A stretch of 26,921 nt of DNA from JBATBW01 sp049662565 (GCA_049662565.1 JBATBW010000071.1:1-26921), one strand, 5' to 3'; numbered from the stretch's first letter, positions 1 to 8,154 are shown. Notes: generated by a model from the letters alone, not told the origin. Numbers and translations are program-made.

Positions 1-930
1 CACTATAGCTTTTTCTTTACCTTGTTTTAGGATGGTTTCTAATTGACCACTTTCTAAAATTTCTTGGTATTTGTTTTGGATTTTAGTTAATTCATCGCAC
101 ACAACATCGGCTACAGCTTTTTTAAATGTTCCGTATCCTTCGTTAGCGAATTCTTCTTCAATTTGTTCAAAACTTTTACCAGTTAGACTACTTAGTATAG
201 TCATTAGGTTACTGATGCCAGGTTGATTTTCTATGTCATATTTAACTTGAGCTAAATTATCGGTAACGGCGCTCATGATCTTTTTGCGCGCTTTTTTAAC
301 ATCTTCTAATAGGAATATGCACCCTTTGTCACCATCGTCTGATTTGCTCATTTTTTTTGTTGGTTCGCTTAATGACATAATTTTTGCTCCTACCTTTGGA
401 GTAACTGGTGTAGGGATTTTGAAAGTTTCGCCAAAACGATTATTAAAACGAATAGCGATATCTCTAGCAAGTTCGACATGTTGTTTTTGATCTATACCTA
501 CTGGAACATAGTCGGCATCGTATATTAAGATATCTGCTGCCATTAGAGTTGGGTAAGTATAAAATCCGACAGTCAATGATGTCTCACCTTTGGCGGCTTT
601 GTCTTTGTATTGAGTTTGACGATTTAATTCGCCTAAATAACTGTTACAGCTCATTAGAAATCCTAGCTGAGCGTGTTGATTAACGTCACTTTGTAAGAAG
701 ATAGTAGCTTTGTTTGGATCTAGGCCACAAGCTAAGTATAATATTGCGCAGTCTTGAAGATTTTTTCTTAGTTCACTTGGTTCTTGTGGTACAGTTACGC
801 AATGTAAATTTGCGATGAATACATATAATTCATAATCATTTTGGTAGTTGACAAATTGGCGTAGGGCACCGATATAGTTGCCTAACGTTAGTTGTCCACT
901 GGGTTTAATTCCACTTAACATCTTTTTCAT
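1..930 (-). CDS. trpS: Tryptophan--tRNA ligase, 3' end cut by window edge
   Basis: Class I aminoacyl-tRNA synthetase that charges tRNA-Trp in the cytoplasm. Reading the minus strand from ATG at 930 gives 310 codons with no stop before the edge; the usual length is about 330 residues, so only the C-terminal tip is missing. The HIGH-type signature is TLGN at residues 15-18, just after KPSGQ, as in bacterial TrpRS. KMSKS is at residues 193-197, followed by DDG. The mid-protein segment around VGIDQKQHVELARDIA matches the Trp/adenylate pocket of the family. The start is set by a GGAGGA ribosome binding site six bases before the ATG. The gene lies behind a T-box leader with a UGG specifier, which independently supports tryptophan specificity. 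The identification is secure. Confidence 0.96.
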   Translation of the reverse strand, partial: MKKMLSGIKPSGQLTLGNYIGALRQFVNYQNDYELYVFIANLHCVTVPQEPSELRKNLQDCAILYLACGLDPNKATIFLQSDVNQHAQLGFLMSCNSYLGELNRQTQYKDKAAKGETSLTVGFYTYPTLMAADILIYDADYVPVGIDQKQHVELARDIAIRFNNRFGETFKIPTPVTPKVGAKIMSLSEPTKKMSKSDDGDKGCIFLLEDVKKARKKIMSAVTDNLAQVKYDIENQPGISNLMTILSSLTGKSFEQIEEEFANEGYGTFKKAVADVVCDELTKIQNKYQEILESGQLETILKQGKEKAIV

Positions 931-944
931 TTTAGTTCCTCCCA

Positions 945-1155
945 TTAAAAAAGCACCTTAGGGACGTTATATAACGTGGTGCCACCCTTATTTGCATTAA
1001 GCCTTAGTACTTGTAACGTAAGTAAACGATAATTAACTTATGCGCTAATTATTACTCCGAAATCCCATTTCAATTATTTTTATTGAATAGTTCGCATCAA
1101 CCACTATTTTTCTGAATTACCTAAAAATAATCTACTTATATTTCTTCAACGCTTG
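945..1155 (-). promoter_or_regulatory. Tryptophan T-box riboswitch leader of trpS
   Basis: This leader senses uncharged tRNA-Trp and switches between transcription termination and readthrough into trpS. On the minus strand, a Stem I region carries the GTGGTTGATGCGAAC element typical of T-boxes. The specifier codon UGG is at 1067-1065. The T-box core AGGGTGGCACCACG is at 988-975. Its UGGC would pair with a GCCA tRNA end, the G73 discriminator expected for bacterial tRNA-Trp. A GCACC/GGTGC terminator stem enclosing the inner palindrome ACGTTATATAACGT, then six T, ends the leader at about 946. The 5' boundary is estimated from the promoter. Confidence 0.93.
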
Positions 1156-1160
1156 TATTC

Positions 1161-1189
1161 ATTGTACTACTTATTTCTTGTTTAGTAAA
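1161..1189 (-). promoter_or_regulatory. Probable promoter of the trpS T-box transcript
   Basis: On the minus strand, TTTACT (1189-1184) and TACAAT (1166-1161) are separated by 17 bases. This places transcription start near 1154, just ahead of Stem I. The -35 element lies inside the 3' end of the permease gene, so trpS probably has its own promoter. Found by eye only. Confidence 0.55.
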
Positions 1190-2511
1190 TATATTAAGAC
1201 CATGATTACCATACCACCGATTAAATATAAGTTAAATACTGGTTGTGATAATCCACCATAAATAATGATTCCAGCACCGATCATTGCAAGTGTAGGGAAT
1301 ACATAACGATATAGTGTGCTGCTTTCTTTGTTTCTCATGGCACCAATATATAGGACAAAATATACAACTGTCATTAAGACGATTGCTAAATTATCAATTC
1401 CTAAACCACTTAGGAATGTGATATTGATTAATGAACCGTCGATAGTTAAGAAGTGAATAAACAACCAAATCAAGGCAAATACGAAAGCTAATATTGCGCT
1501 GTTTACTGGTGTATCATATTTAGGATGTAATGTTTTTAATTTATCACTATTATTGATATTTCCTCTTAATGCTAGAGAATAAGGTAAACGGATATAACCT
1601 AAGATTACACCATTAACACCGCCAAAAACAGAAATAACTACAAATGTATAAACTATTTTCATTCCGATTGGACCAAATAATGAAGATGCTAGATTGTTTA
1701 ATGGGTCAACACCAATTTGAATTTGATCAAATGATGTAAAACTACATAAGCCAACAAAATAAGCGATATAGATAATTGTAATAATTATTGGGGCAATCGT
1801 TAAAGCTAAAGACATATTCTTTTTACCATCAACAACTTCATGAGAAATTGATGGAGCTATTGACCAACCATCAAAACTAAATGCAACAGATACTATCGCT
1901 AAAAAGATTCCGACAACAGGTGCGCTATAAGAACTTGATGTTGCTATATTTGAGACTGGATTACCAAAGAATAATCCGCATACACTTAACGTTAATAATG
2001 CAAATACTTTCGCAAACATAGATATCTTTTGGAAATGGCCAGCATTGGCAGTTTGAATTGTATTAACAACGAAGAATATAACTAATAATACAACAGTTAA
2101 AGGGTAAACTAATAAATTGTTTTGTCCATTACCTAATAAACTATTTTGACCAAATAAAGTCAATAAGTAATTGGCGCAAACCCAAGTTAATATACAAGTA
2201 ATAATTGGAAAATAGATATAAGTTTGGAAGATCCCTACCATGTAACCAAAGCGATTACCTAAGGCATCTTCGCAATAGGAAATAAGACCTCCAGCTTTGT
2301 CATTGTTTTTAGCGTAAGTACTTAATGTTAATCCGCCAAAAATGATACCAAAAGCGCCAATGACGAAAACTAGAATACCTAATAAGATATTTCCTTCTAC
2401 AGCGATAATGATTGAATTAGTTTTAAAGAATATTCCTGAACCAATTACGATTCCAATAATCATGGAAACGGTTGTTAGTAAGGAAAACTTTTTCTTGGGA
2501 ATAGTGCTCAT
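1171..2511 (-). CDS. APC-family amino acid permease
   Basis: Integral membrane amino-acid transporter of 446 residues, the normal size for the APC superfamily. The N-terminal segment MIIGIVIGSGIFFKTNSI (about residues 17-34) is the helix-1 substrate-binding signature with the unwound GSGIF core. The sequence SFDGWSIAP in the middle is the helix-6 region of LAT/SteT-like members. About twelve hydrophobic helices are visible. The start ATG has an AGAGGA site about eight bases upstream. It lies directly before the trpS leader on the same strand, but no T-box or other amino-acid sensor precedes the permease itself, so context does not fix its substrate. It resembles the SteT/YfnA branch more than dedicated tryptophan carriers. 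The family is sure, the substrate unknown. Confidence 0.88.
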   Translation of the reverse strand: MSTIPKKKFSLLTTVSMIIGIVIGSGIFFKTNSIIIAVEGNILLGILVFVIGAFGIIFGGLTLSTYAKNNDKAGGLISYCEDALGNRFGYMVGIFQTYIYFPIITCILTWVCANYLLTLFGQNSLLGNGQNNLLVYPLTVVLLVIFFVVNTIQTANAGHFQKISMFAKVFALLTLSVCGLFFGNPVSNIATSSSYSAPVVGIFLAIVSVAFSFDGWSIAPSISHEVVDGKKNMSLALTIAPIIITIIYIAYFVGLCSFTSFDQIQIGVDPLNNLASSLFGPIGMKIVYTFVVISVFGGVNGVILGYIRLPYSLALRGNINNSDKLKTLHPKYDTPVNSAILAFVFALIWLFIHFLTIDGSLINITFLSGLGIDNLAIVLMTVVYFVLYIGAMRNKESSTLYRYVFPTLAMIGAGIIIYGGLSQPVFNLYLIGGMVIMVLIYLLNKK

Positions 2512-2539
2512 AATAAATCCTCTTTTCTTGTTTGTTATT

Positions 2540-2569
2540 ATCTTACTACAAGTAAAAGATAAAAATCAA
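2540..2569 (-). promoter_or_regulatory. Possible promoter of the permease gene
   Basis: On the minus strand, TTGATT (2569-2564) and TAAGAT (2545-2540) are 18 bases apart and about 30 bases before the permease start. The match to the housekeeping consensus is moderate. Confidence 0.35.
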
Positions 2570-2648
2570 TAGGAAATGTAAAAAAATTGCATTTTATGAA
2601 AACTTTTACATAATCTTGATTTATCTATATTTATTACTTTAAATTTAG

Positions 2649-2654
2649 TATAAT
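2649..2654 (+). promoter_or_regulatory. Possible -10 element of the spx-mnmA operon
   Basis: A perfect TATAAT lies 18 bases before the spx start codon, in the AT-rich divergent region facing the permease. No good -35 is visible at 16-18 bases, so an extra activator or a very short leader may apply. Confidence 0.4.
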
Positions 2655-2672
2655 GTTAATAGAGGTGATTTT

Positions 2673-3107
2673 ATGGTAGTTATATATACATCAGCAGGTT
2701 GTGCTAGTTGTCGAAAAGCTAAACAATGGCTTAAAGACCACGACGTAAAATTTGTCGAAAAAAATATTCTCACAACCCTTTTAAATGAAACAGAAGTGAA
2801 ATATATCTTAAGTAGAAGTGAAAATGGAACTGAAGATATTTTATCTAAACGTAGCAAAATTATGCAAGAACTAGAAATTGATATCGATGATATGAAAATT
2901 AATGAATTGGTTACTTTTATTCGCAAAAACCCTAGTGTTTTGCGTCGACCAATAATTATTAATGAAACTAATTTTCTAGTAGGCTATGATGATGAAGAAA
3001 TAGATGCATTCGTCCCAAAAGAAGTGCGCAATAGATTGATGAATAATTGTGCTCCAGATTGTCCAAATTATCCTTTTTGTGGCAAGACTAGAGAGGAAAT
3101 TGTTTAA
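2673..3107 (+). CDS. spx: Spx-type redox regulator with extra cysteine-rich tail
   Basis: Spx proteins bind the RNA polymerase alpha C-terminal domain and redirect transcription during disulfide stress. The thioredoxin-like fold begins with YTSAGCASCRKAK, giving the CxxC redox switch at C10/C13. G52, R60 and R92, known in Bacillus subtilis Spx for alpha binding and redox response, are all at the same positions; the LRRPIII block matches closely. Length is 144 residues against about 131 in B. subtilis. The difference is a C-terminal tail with C126, C130 and C136 (C-x3-C-x5-C), absent from the model protein. An AGAGGTGAT site precedes the ATG. The stop overlaps the mnmA start in TAATG, so the two genes are translationally coupled. 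A plain ArsC/YffB reductase is less likely because the Spx RPIII block and G52 are kept. Confidence 0.9.
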   Translation: MVVIYTSAGCASCRKAKQWLKDHDVKFVEKNILTTLLNETEVKYILSRSENGTEDILSKRSKIMQELEIDIDDMKINELVTFIRKNPSVLRRPIIINETNFLVGYDDEEIDAFVPKEVRNRLMNNCAPDCPNYPFCGKTREEIV

Positions 3108-4255
3108 TGAAAGTGCTTTTAGGTTTATCAGGTGGAGTTGATAGTGCGATCGCAGCCTATTTATTAAAAGAACAAGGATATGATGTTACTTGTTGTTTTA
3201 TGCGCAATTGGGACAGTCTTATAAATAATGATTTATTAGGAAATCCTGACATTAATAATGATATTTGTCCCCAAGAAAAAGACTATAATGATGCTTTACA
3301 AGTCGCAAAACAATTAGGGTTAGAATTAAAGAGAATTGATTTTGTTAAAGAATATTGGGATAATGTCTTTAATAACTTTATTACTGAATATAAACATGGA
3401 CGTACCCCTAATCCAGATATTTTGTGTAACAAATATATAAAATTTGATTCTTTTCTTAATTATGCTTTAAAAGAAGGGTATGATATGATTGCAACCGGAC
3501 ATTATGCTAAAGTTGTTCATCAAAAAGATGGTTCTTTTTTATTGCGTAGTGTAGATACTAATAAAGATCAAACTTACTTCTTAGCGCAAATATCACAATT
3601 AGCTTTAAGTAAAACTCTATTTCCACTAGGAGATGTTACTAAGCCTCAAGTGCGTGAAATTGCGGAAAAATTGGATTTAGTTATTGCGAAAAAGAAAGAT
3701 TCTACGGGTATTTGTTTTATTGGTGAACGCAATTTTCGTAAGTTTCTTCAAAATTATATTCCGGCTCAAGATGGCGTAATAAAAGATGTGGTAACAAATG
3801 AAATAGTAGGCCAACATGTTGGTGTAATGTATTATACGAATGGTCAAAGAAAAGGTTTGAATTTGGGCGGATGTACAACTCCATATTATGTTTGTGGTAA
3901 AGATGTTGATAAAAACATTTTATATGTTGCCAATGTTGAACATGATATATGGTTAAAAAGTGATAAATGTTTAGTAAAAGGTGTAAATTGGTTTAATAAA
4001 CCGATAGATAATAATTTTAGTTGTAGTGCTAAATTTCGCTATCGTGGTTTAGATTATGATGTTCATGTAGAAATAATTGATGAAGATAGTATAGAATTAT
4101 CTTATCCTCAATTAGTAGAAAATGTCACTATTGGTCAACAAGCGGTTATATATAACGATCAATTTTGTTTAGGTGGAGGTGTTATTGATCAAGTCTATTT
4201 AAATAATCTAAATTTTGAGGAAAGAAGGAAAAATTATGAAGAAAAGTGTGCTTAA
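3107..4255 (+). CDS. mnmA: tRNA-specific 2-thiouridylase MnmA
   Basis: ATP-dependent enzyme that 2-thiolates uridine 34 of tRNA-Lys, -Glu and -Gln, using sulfur relayed from a cysteine desulfurase. The length of 382 residues is slightly above the usual 360-375. The PP-loop SGGVDS is at residues 8-13. The two catalytic cysteines are C107 (in NPDILCNKYIKF) and C203 (in STGICFIG). The motif GHYAKV and the C-terminal beta-barrel region are present. It overlaps spx by one base and the CPBP gene by 20 bases, so it is mid-operon. No cysteine desulfurase gene lies next to it here, unlike the B. subtilis arrangement. Confidence 0.97.
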   Translation: MKVLLGLSGGVDSAIAAYLLKEQGYDVTCCFMRNWDSLINNDLLGNPDINNDICPQEKDYNDALQVAKQLGLELKRIDFVKEYWDNVFNNFITEYKHGRTPNPDILCNKYIKFDSFLNYALKEGYDMIATGHYAKVVHQKDGSFLLRSVDTNKDQTYFLAQISQLALSKTLFPLGDVTKPQVREIAEKLDLVIAKKKDSTGICFIGERNFRKFLQNYIPAQDGVIKDVVTNEIVGQHVGVMYYTNGQRKGLNLGGCTTPYYVCGKDVDKNILYVANVEHDIWLKSDKCLVKGVNWFNKPIDNNFSCSAKFRYRGLDYDVHVEIIDEDSIELSYPQLVENVTIGQQAVIYNDQFCLGGGVIDQVYLNNLNFEERRKNYEEKCA

Positions 4256-4880
4256 TTTTTTAAATTATTTCTTAGGATATATGATTGTTTTCCAATTTAT
4301 TGCTTTAGTATTAGGCTTTAATCAAGTTGGAATTATTATATTTTCTAGCGCTGTGACTTTAGGAATAGCGCTAGTTATTAATTATAAGTATTTAATTCAA
4401 CAATTAAGTGATGTAAATTGGAAAAGAATGTTAATTAATATTGGTAAGTATCAATTAATTATTTATGCGGGTAATTTTATTCTTTCGATGTTAATCGGAA
4501 TGATTAATCATAATGAAGCGGTTAATCAGGTGGAGATTGAAGGTTTAGTTAAAGTTGCACCCTTAATGTTTGCATTTATGACATGCATTATGGCGCCAAT
4601 TGTTGAAGAACTAGTTTTTAGATATAGTATCGATGGTTTTATGAAAAAGCACTTTAATAAGTGGGTGTATATTTTGGTTTCCGGTTTATCTTTTGGTTTG
4701 TTGCATGTAATTAGTGGTTCTATTTCTAATCCGTTAGATTTTTTATATGTTTTTCTATATGGTTATATCGGTTGCGTTTTAGCTTATGCTTATTTAGAAA
4801 ATGATCGTAATTTAATTTATCCAATTGGTATTCATTTTGTTAATAATTTGATAGGAGTTATCATAATATTATTAGTATGA
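4236..4880 (+). CDS. CPBP-family intramembrane metalloprotease
   Basis: Membrane protein of 214 residues with the three CPBP (Abi/Rce1-like) motifs: EELVFR after APIV, then FGLLH, then HFVNN. These supply the glutamates, histidines and asparagine of the proposed active site. The remainder is six to eight hydrophobic helices. A TTG at 4215 would add seven residues, but ATG 4236 has an AGAAGG site at good spacing and is followed by MKKSVLNFL, a normal membrane N-terminus. The stop TGA overlaps the recD2 start in ATGA. Family members process prenylated or peptide substrates, or confer bacteriocin immunity; nothing here shows which. In B. subtilis this slot between mnmA and recD2 holds a TPR protein instead. 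Confidence 0.87.
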   Translation: MKKSVLNFLNYFLGYMIVFQFIALVLGFNQVGIIIFSSAVTLGIALVINYKYLIQQLSDVNWKRMLINIGKYQLIIYAGNFILSMLIGMINHNEAVNQVEIEGLVKVAPLMFAFMTCIMAPIVEELVFRYSIDGFMKKHFNKWVYILVSGLSFGLLHVISGSISNPLDFLYVFLYGYIGCVLAYAYLENDRNLIYPIGIHFVNNLIGVIIILLV

Positions 4881-7012
4881 GTGAGATAATCCAAGGCAAG
4901 TTTAATCGTTTTATATATTTTAATAGTTCAAATGGTTATGGGGTGGCACGTTTTAATTTAATTGACTCTAGTGAAAAGCCAATAGTTGTTTGTGGAATAA
5001 TTCCTCAAGTTGATGAGGATTTTTCTTATGAATTAGTTGGTGATTATATTAATCATGAAAAATATGGTCGTCAATTTAAATTTAACGAATATAAAAAATT
5101 AGGTTTAGATGATAGAAAAGCGGTGATTAATTATTTATCGAGTGCTTTATTCAAAGGTATTGGTAAAAAACAAGCCGAAATGATTGTTGAACATCTCGGA
5201 GATAAAGCGATTGAGTTAATCAAAGAAGATCCGACATGCTTATTAACGGTTCCAAAAATGACGGATGTTAAATATGAAAGTATTAAGAGTGTCATAAATA
5301 ATGCCGATGAAGATTTAGTTTTATTTCTGCAAAGCCTAGGATTAGGTAATCGGTTAATCGAAAAAATAGAAGCTACTTATGAAGATCAAAGTATTGCTGT
5401 AGTCAAGAATAATCCGTATCAATTAATCGAAGATATTGACGGCATAGGTTTTAAAACTGCGGATAAAATTGGTAAATTTTTAGGTGTAGATAGTCATGAT
5501 CCTAATCGTTTAAAAGCGATAATTATTGATGCTTTGAATAATTATTGTTTCAATAGTGGGGATACCTATATTAATATAGATGATTTCTATCAAATGTTTG
5601 AAAGAACAGATTTTGATTATCACACATTAATTCAAGTCTTAATTGATGAACGCAAATTTGTATTAGTAGAAGATAAATTATTTTATCATTTGTTATATAA
5701 ATCCGGAGAATTTATAGCGAGTTATTTAAATGATTTTACGAGAATTCATAACAATGACAAAATTAGTAAGAAAAAAATATTGGAAAAAATAAACCAAGTT
5801 GAAAATGAAATTAATATAATATATGATGATCTACAAAAAGATGCGATTATTCAAGCGATTAAACAATCAATAATGATTATAACAGGAGGTCCTGGAACCG
5901 GCAAAACAACTATTATAAACGGTATTGTTCGTGTATATCAATTATTATACCCAAATAAGACAATTGCGTTATGCGCCCCGACAGGGTGAGCTAGTAAACG
6001 AATGAGCGAAATAACAGGAGTTAGAGCTTTTACAATTCATTCGTTATTAAAATGGAACTTAGAAAATAATACTTTTAAAATTAATGCGAATAATCCATTA
6101 GAATATGATTTACTAATATGTGATGAATTTTCGATGGTTGATCAAATGTTATTTTACAATCTGTTACTCGCAAGTGGAAACATTAATAAAATCCTACTAA
6201 TAGGTGATTATCACCAGCTCGCAAGTGTTTCTAGCGGAGAAGTATTAAGGGATTTAATTAATAGTGAACTGTTTGAAACTTTAGTACTTACAAAGATATA
6301 TCGTCAAAAAGAAGATAGTGAAGTTATAAATCTTGCATATAATATTGCCCAAAATAACTTAGATAATTTAAATTTCTCAAAAGATATTTTGTTTGTCGAA
6401 AGTGATAAATATAATATTAATCAAACGATATTGCAATTGATTGATAAAGCTATTGATCGGGGATATAGTTTAAATGACATCCAAATATTGAGCTGTAAGT
6501 ATAGTGGTATAAATGGTATTGATAATCTAAATATGATGATTCAAAACAAATATAATGATAATGAAGATATCGTTACATGGGGAACTAGTAAATATCGTTT
6601 AAACGATAAAATATTACAACTAAAAAATTTAGTTGATGATAATGTATTTAATGGTGACTTAGGTAATATTGCTAGTTATGATTATATTGACGATAAATTA
6701 GAAATAGCCTGTGATTTTAGTGGTAATTATGTCACCTATAATAAAGAAGATTTAGATAAAATATCATTAGCATATTGTATTAGTATTCATAAATCTCAAG
6801 GTAGTGAATATCCAATAGTAATAATACCAATTATTAAAGATAATCTATTTATGATGGATAAACGTCTATTATATACGGCAATTACTCGTTGTTATAAATC
6901 ACTAATCTTAATTGGTAGTAAACAAGTCTTTTATCAAGCTTTACAAGTAGATGAAAATAAAGTGAGAAGAACTTATTTGAAAGATATGTTACATAAAACT
7001 TTTAATTATTAG
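4877..7012 (+). pseudogene. recD2: RecD2-like DNA helicase split by an in-frame UGA
   Basis: SF1B 5'-3' helicase of the RecD2 type (YrrC in B. subtilis), thought to act in DNA repair and replication-fork maintenance. The frame runs from ATG 4877 to TAA ending at 7012 (711 codons before the stop), the usual size, but codon 371 (5987-5989) is TGA. Residues 1-370 carry the N-terminal OB/HhH region and Walker A GGPGTGKTT (337-345). After the stop, the same frame continues with ASKRMSE, Walker B ICDEFSMVD, SIHKSQGSEYP and LLYTAITRCYKSL (motif VI), all intact. The stop sits in the conserved CAPTG-R-A-KRM motif Ia, where family members have Arg; CGA to TGA is one transition. No frameshift is involved. 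A fragment could start at ATG 6002 but has no good ribosome binding site and would lack the P-loop. It may be a fresh nonsense mutation, a sequencing error or read-through. A terminator follows at 7031. Confidence 0.88.
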
Positions 7013-7030
7013 TTGTGAAAATAAATATAG

Positions 7031-7062
7031 AAAAAGGTCAACATATAATTGTTGGTTTTTTT
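7031..7062 (+). terminator. Rho-independent terminator after recD2
   Basis: CAACA (7039-7043) pairs with TGTTG (7050-7054) around a six-base TATAAT loop. The stem is extended outward by G-T and A-T pairs and followed by a run of seven T. It closes the spx-mnmA-CPBP-recD2 operon. Confidence 0.75.
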
Positions 7063-7132
7063 GTATTTATATTGCTGTTGTCCTTTTGTGGTCAATTTCT
7101 TTTTATAATTAGTTAAATAATTCTATAGGGGG

Positions 7133-7195
7133 ATGGGGATGAAAATAATATTATCCATTTCATATAGTATATTATATAAAAATTGTTTAAGGTAA
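7133..7195 (+). CDS. Possible leader peptide upstream of the first regulator
   Basis: A short frame opens at ATG 7133 or, better, ATG 7139 and stops at TAA 7193-7195. It encodes 18-20 residues (from 7139: MKIILSISYSILYKNCLR). GGGGG at 7128-7132 is a strong ribosome binding site six bases before ATG 7139. All four large genes of this locus use similar GGGG-type sites. It has no recognisable family and is reported only because the binding site is so strong. It may be chance. Confidence 0.25.
   Translation: MGMKIILSISYSILYKNCLR
7181..7190 (+). promoter_or_regulatory. Candidate regulator site, TTAAACA type (upstream of RR1)
   Basis: AATTGTTTAA, the reverse complement of TTAAACAATT, lies 47 bases before the RR1 start. 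It matches the core of sites before the kinase (8165-8178) and before the surface gene (10423-10443). The rest of 7063-7236 is AT-rich, with a TATAAT at 7104-7109 lacking a good -35 and a weak TTATCC/TATAAA pair (7151-7180). Inferred site only. Confidence 0.3.
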
Positions 7196-7236
7196 AGGAA
7201 ATATTGCGAAAATAATTTTGTCAAAAGGGGTGGACT

Positions 7237-8025
7237 ATGAGAATCATACTTATCGATGATGATCCAATGGCATTAAAAAGTCTGTATGAAATAACAGGTA
7301 ATATTGTTCATAATAGTGAAATAGTCACTTTTATATCACCAAAAGATAGCCTAAAATATTGTGAAAAAAACATTGTTGATGTCGCGTTTCTTGGCATTGA
7401 AATGCAAGAAATTAATGGCATTTTTCTTGCGAGTAAATTGAAGGAAATAAATAATAAAATTCATATTATTTTTGTGACTGCTCATGAAAAATATGCAGTT
7501 GATGCCTTTCAAATTCATGCGACAGGATATTTAATTAAACCGGCAAAATTTAGTGATGTTTTGCGAGAACTAAGTTATATTTATAATAAGGATTATAGTG
7601 TAATTAAAAATATAAAAATTAAAACGTTTGGTGGCTTTGATATTTTTATCAATGGTCAAATATTGAGCTTTAAAAGAAGTAAGTCTAAAGAATTACTAGC
7701 TTATTTAGTAGATCGAAGAGGATCAAGTATTACAGTTAGGGAAGCTTGCGATATTTTATTTGAAGATGGAAAGTATGATGTAGCGCGGAAGAACTATTTC
7801 CAAACGATTGTTAATGAATTATATAGTACCTTAAAGCAAAATAATGCTCAACAGATATTAATTAAAAAACATAATTGTTTAGCGATAGACCCGGCAACTT
7901 TTGAATGTGATAGTTATAATTTTTTAGATGGTGACTTAGTCGCGATTAATAATTATCGTAATGATTATATGATTTGTTATAGCTGGGCCCAATTTAGTAT
8001 GGGTAAGTTTGAAGGTGAAGATTAG
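7237..8025 (+). CDS. SAPR-type response regulator with degenerate receiver (RR1)
   Basis: The 262-residue protein has an N-terminal receiver domain (about 1-115) and an OmpR-like winged helix of the SARP/SAPR type (about 124-220) with a short BTAD-like remnant. The acidic pocket D7/D8/D9, T81 and K101 is present, but the phospho-acceptor position reads FLGIEM: residue 53 is Gly where the paralogue at 9568 has Asp. The codon is GGC against GAT, two base differences, so a single sequencing error cannot explain it. The DNA-binding half is about 80% identical by eye to that of the paralogue (KRSKSKELLAYLVDRRG, VREACDILFEDGKYD). It probably binds DNA independently of phosphorylation, or forms mixed dimers with the paralogue. 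A strong AAAGGGGTGG site precedes ATG 7237. The kinase gene follows after a 259-base gap, so this gene may be a separate transcription unit. Confidence 0.88.
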   Translation: MRIILIDDDPMALKSLYEITGNIVHNSEIVTFISPKDSLKYCEKNIVDVAFLGIEMQEINGIFLASKLKEINNKIHIIFVTAHEKYAVDAFQIHATGYLIKPAKFSDVLRELSYIYNKDYSVIKNIKIKTFGGFDIFINGQILSFKRSKSKELLAYLVDRRGSSITVREACDILFEDGKYDVARKNYFQTIVNELYSTLKQNNAQQILIKKHNCLAIDPATFECDSYNFLDGDLVAINNYRNDYMICYSWAQFSMGKFEGED

Positions 8026-8119
8026 TATTCTTTAGATTTAGGTGATCATAGTATTTGGTAAAAATGAAAAGATTTATCAATAATTAAGAAACTTGAAGTA
8101 GTTGTTTTTTGGTGAAACA

Positions 8120-8136
8120 TTGATTAAAATAATCAA
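8120..8136. repeat. Inverted repeat upstream of the kinase gene
   Basis: A perfect 7-base inverted repeat, TTGATTA-AAA-TAATCAA. It lies 50-70 bases upstream of the proposed kinase promoter. The size and symmetry fit a dimeric regulator site; no T-run follows, so it is not a terminator. Confidence 0.5.
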
Positions 8137-8154
8137 CTAAGTCGCTATATTTAG

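Noticed and set aside
275..490. 71-codon plus-strand frame inside trpS
   Set aside because: It is antisense to the conserved KMSKS region of trpS, which is clearly the real gene.
4215..4235. TTG start for the CPBP gene
   Set aside because: ATG 4236 has the better-spaced AGAAGG site and gives a typical membrane-protein N-terminus.
5987..5989. UGA reassigned to Trp or Gly in this organism
   Set aside because: UGA is the natural stop of ireB, comEA and the CPBP gene at the correct family lengths or in ATGA overlaps, and no other long gene contains an internal UGA.
5987..6050. Selenocysteine insertion at the recD2 UGA
   Set aside because: The aligned residue is Arg, not a redox Cys, and only a 3-base GCT/AGC pairing is visible downstream, not a convincing SECIS hairpin.
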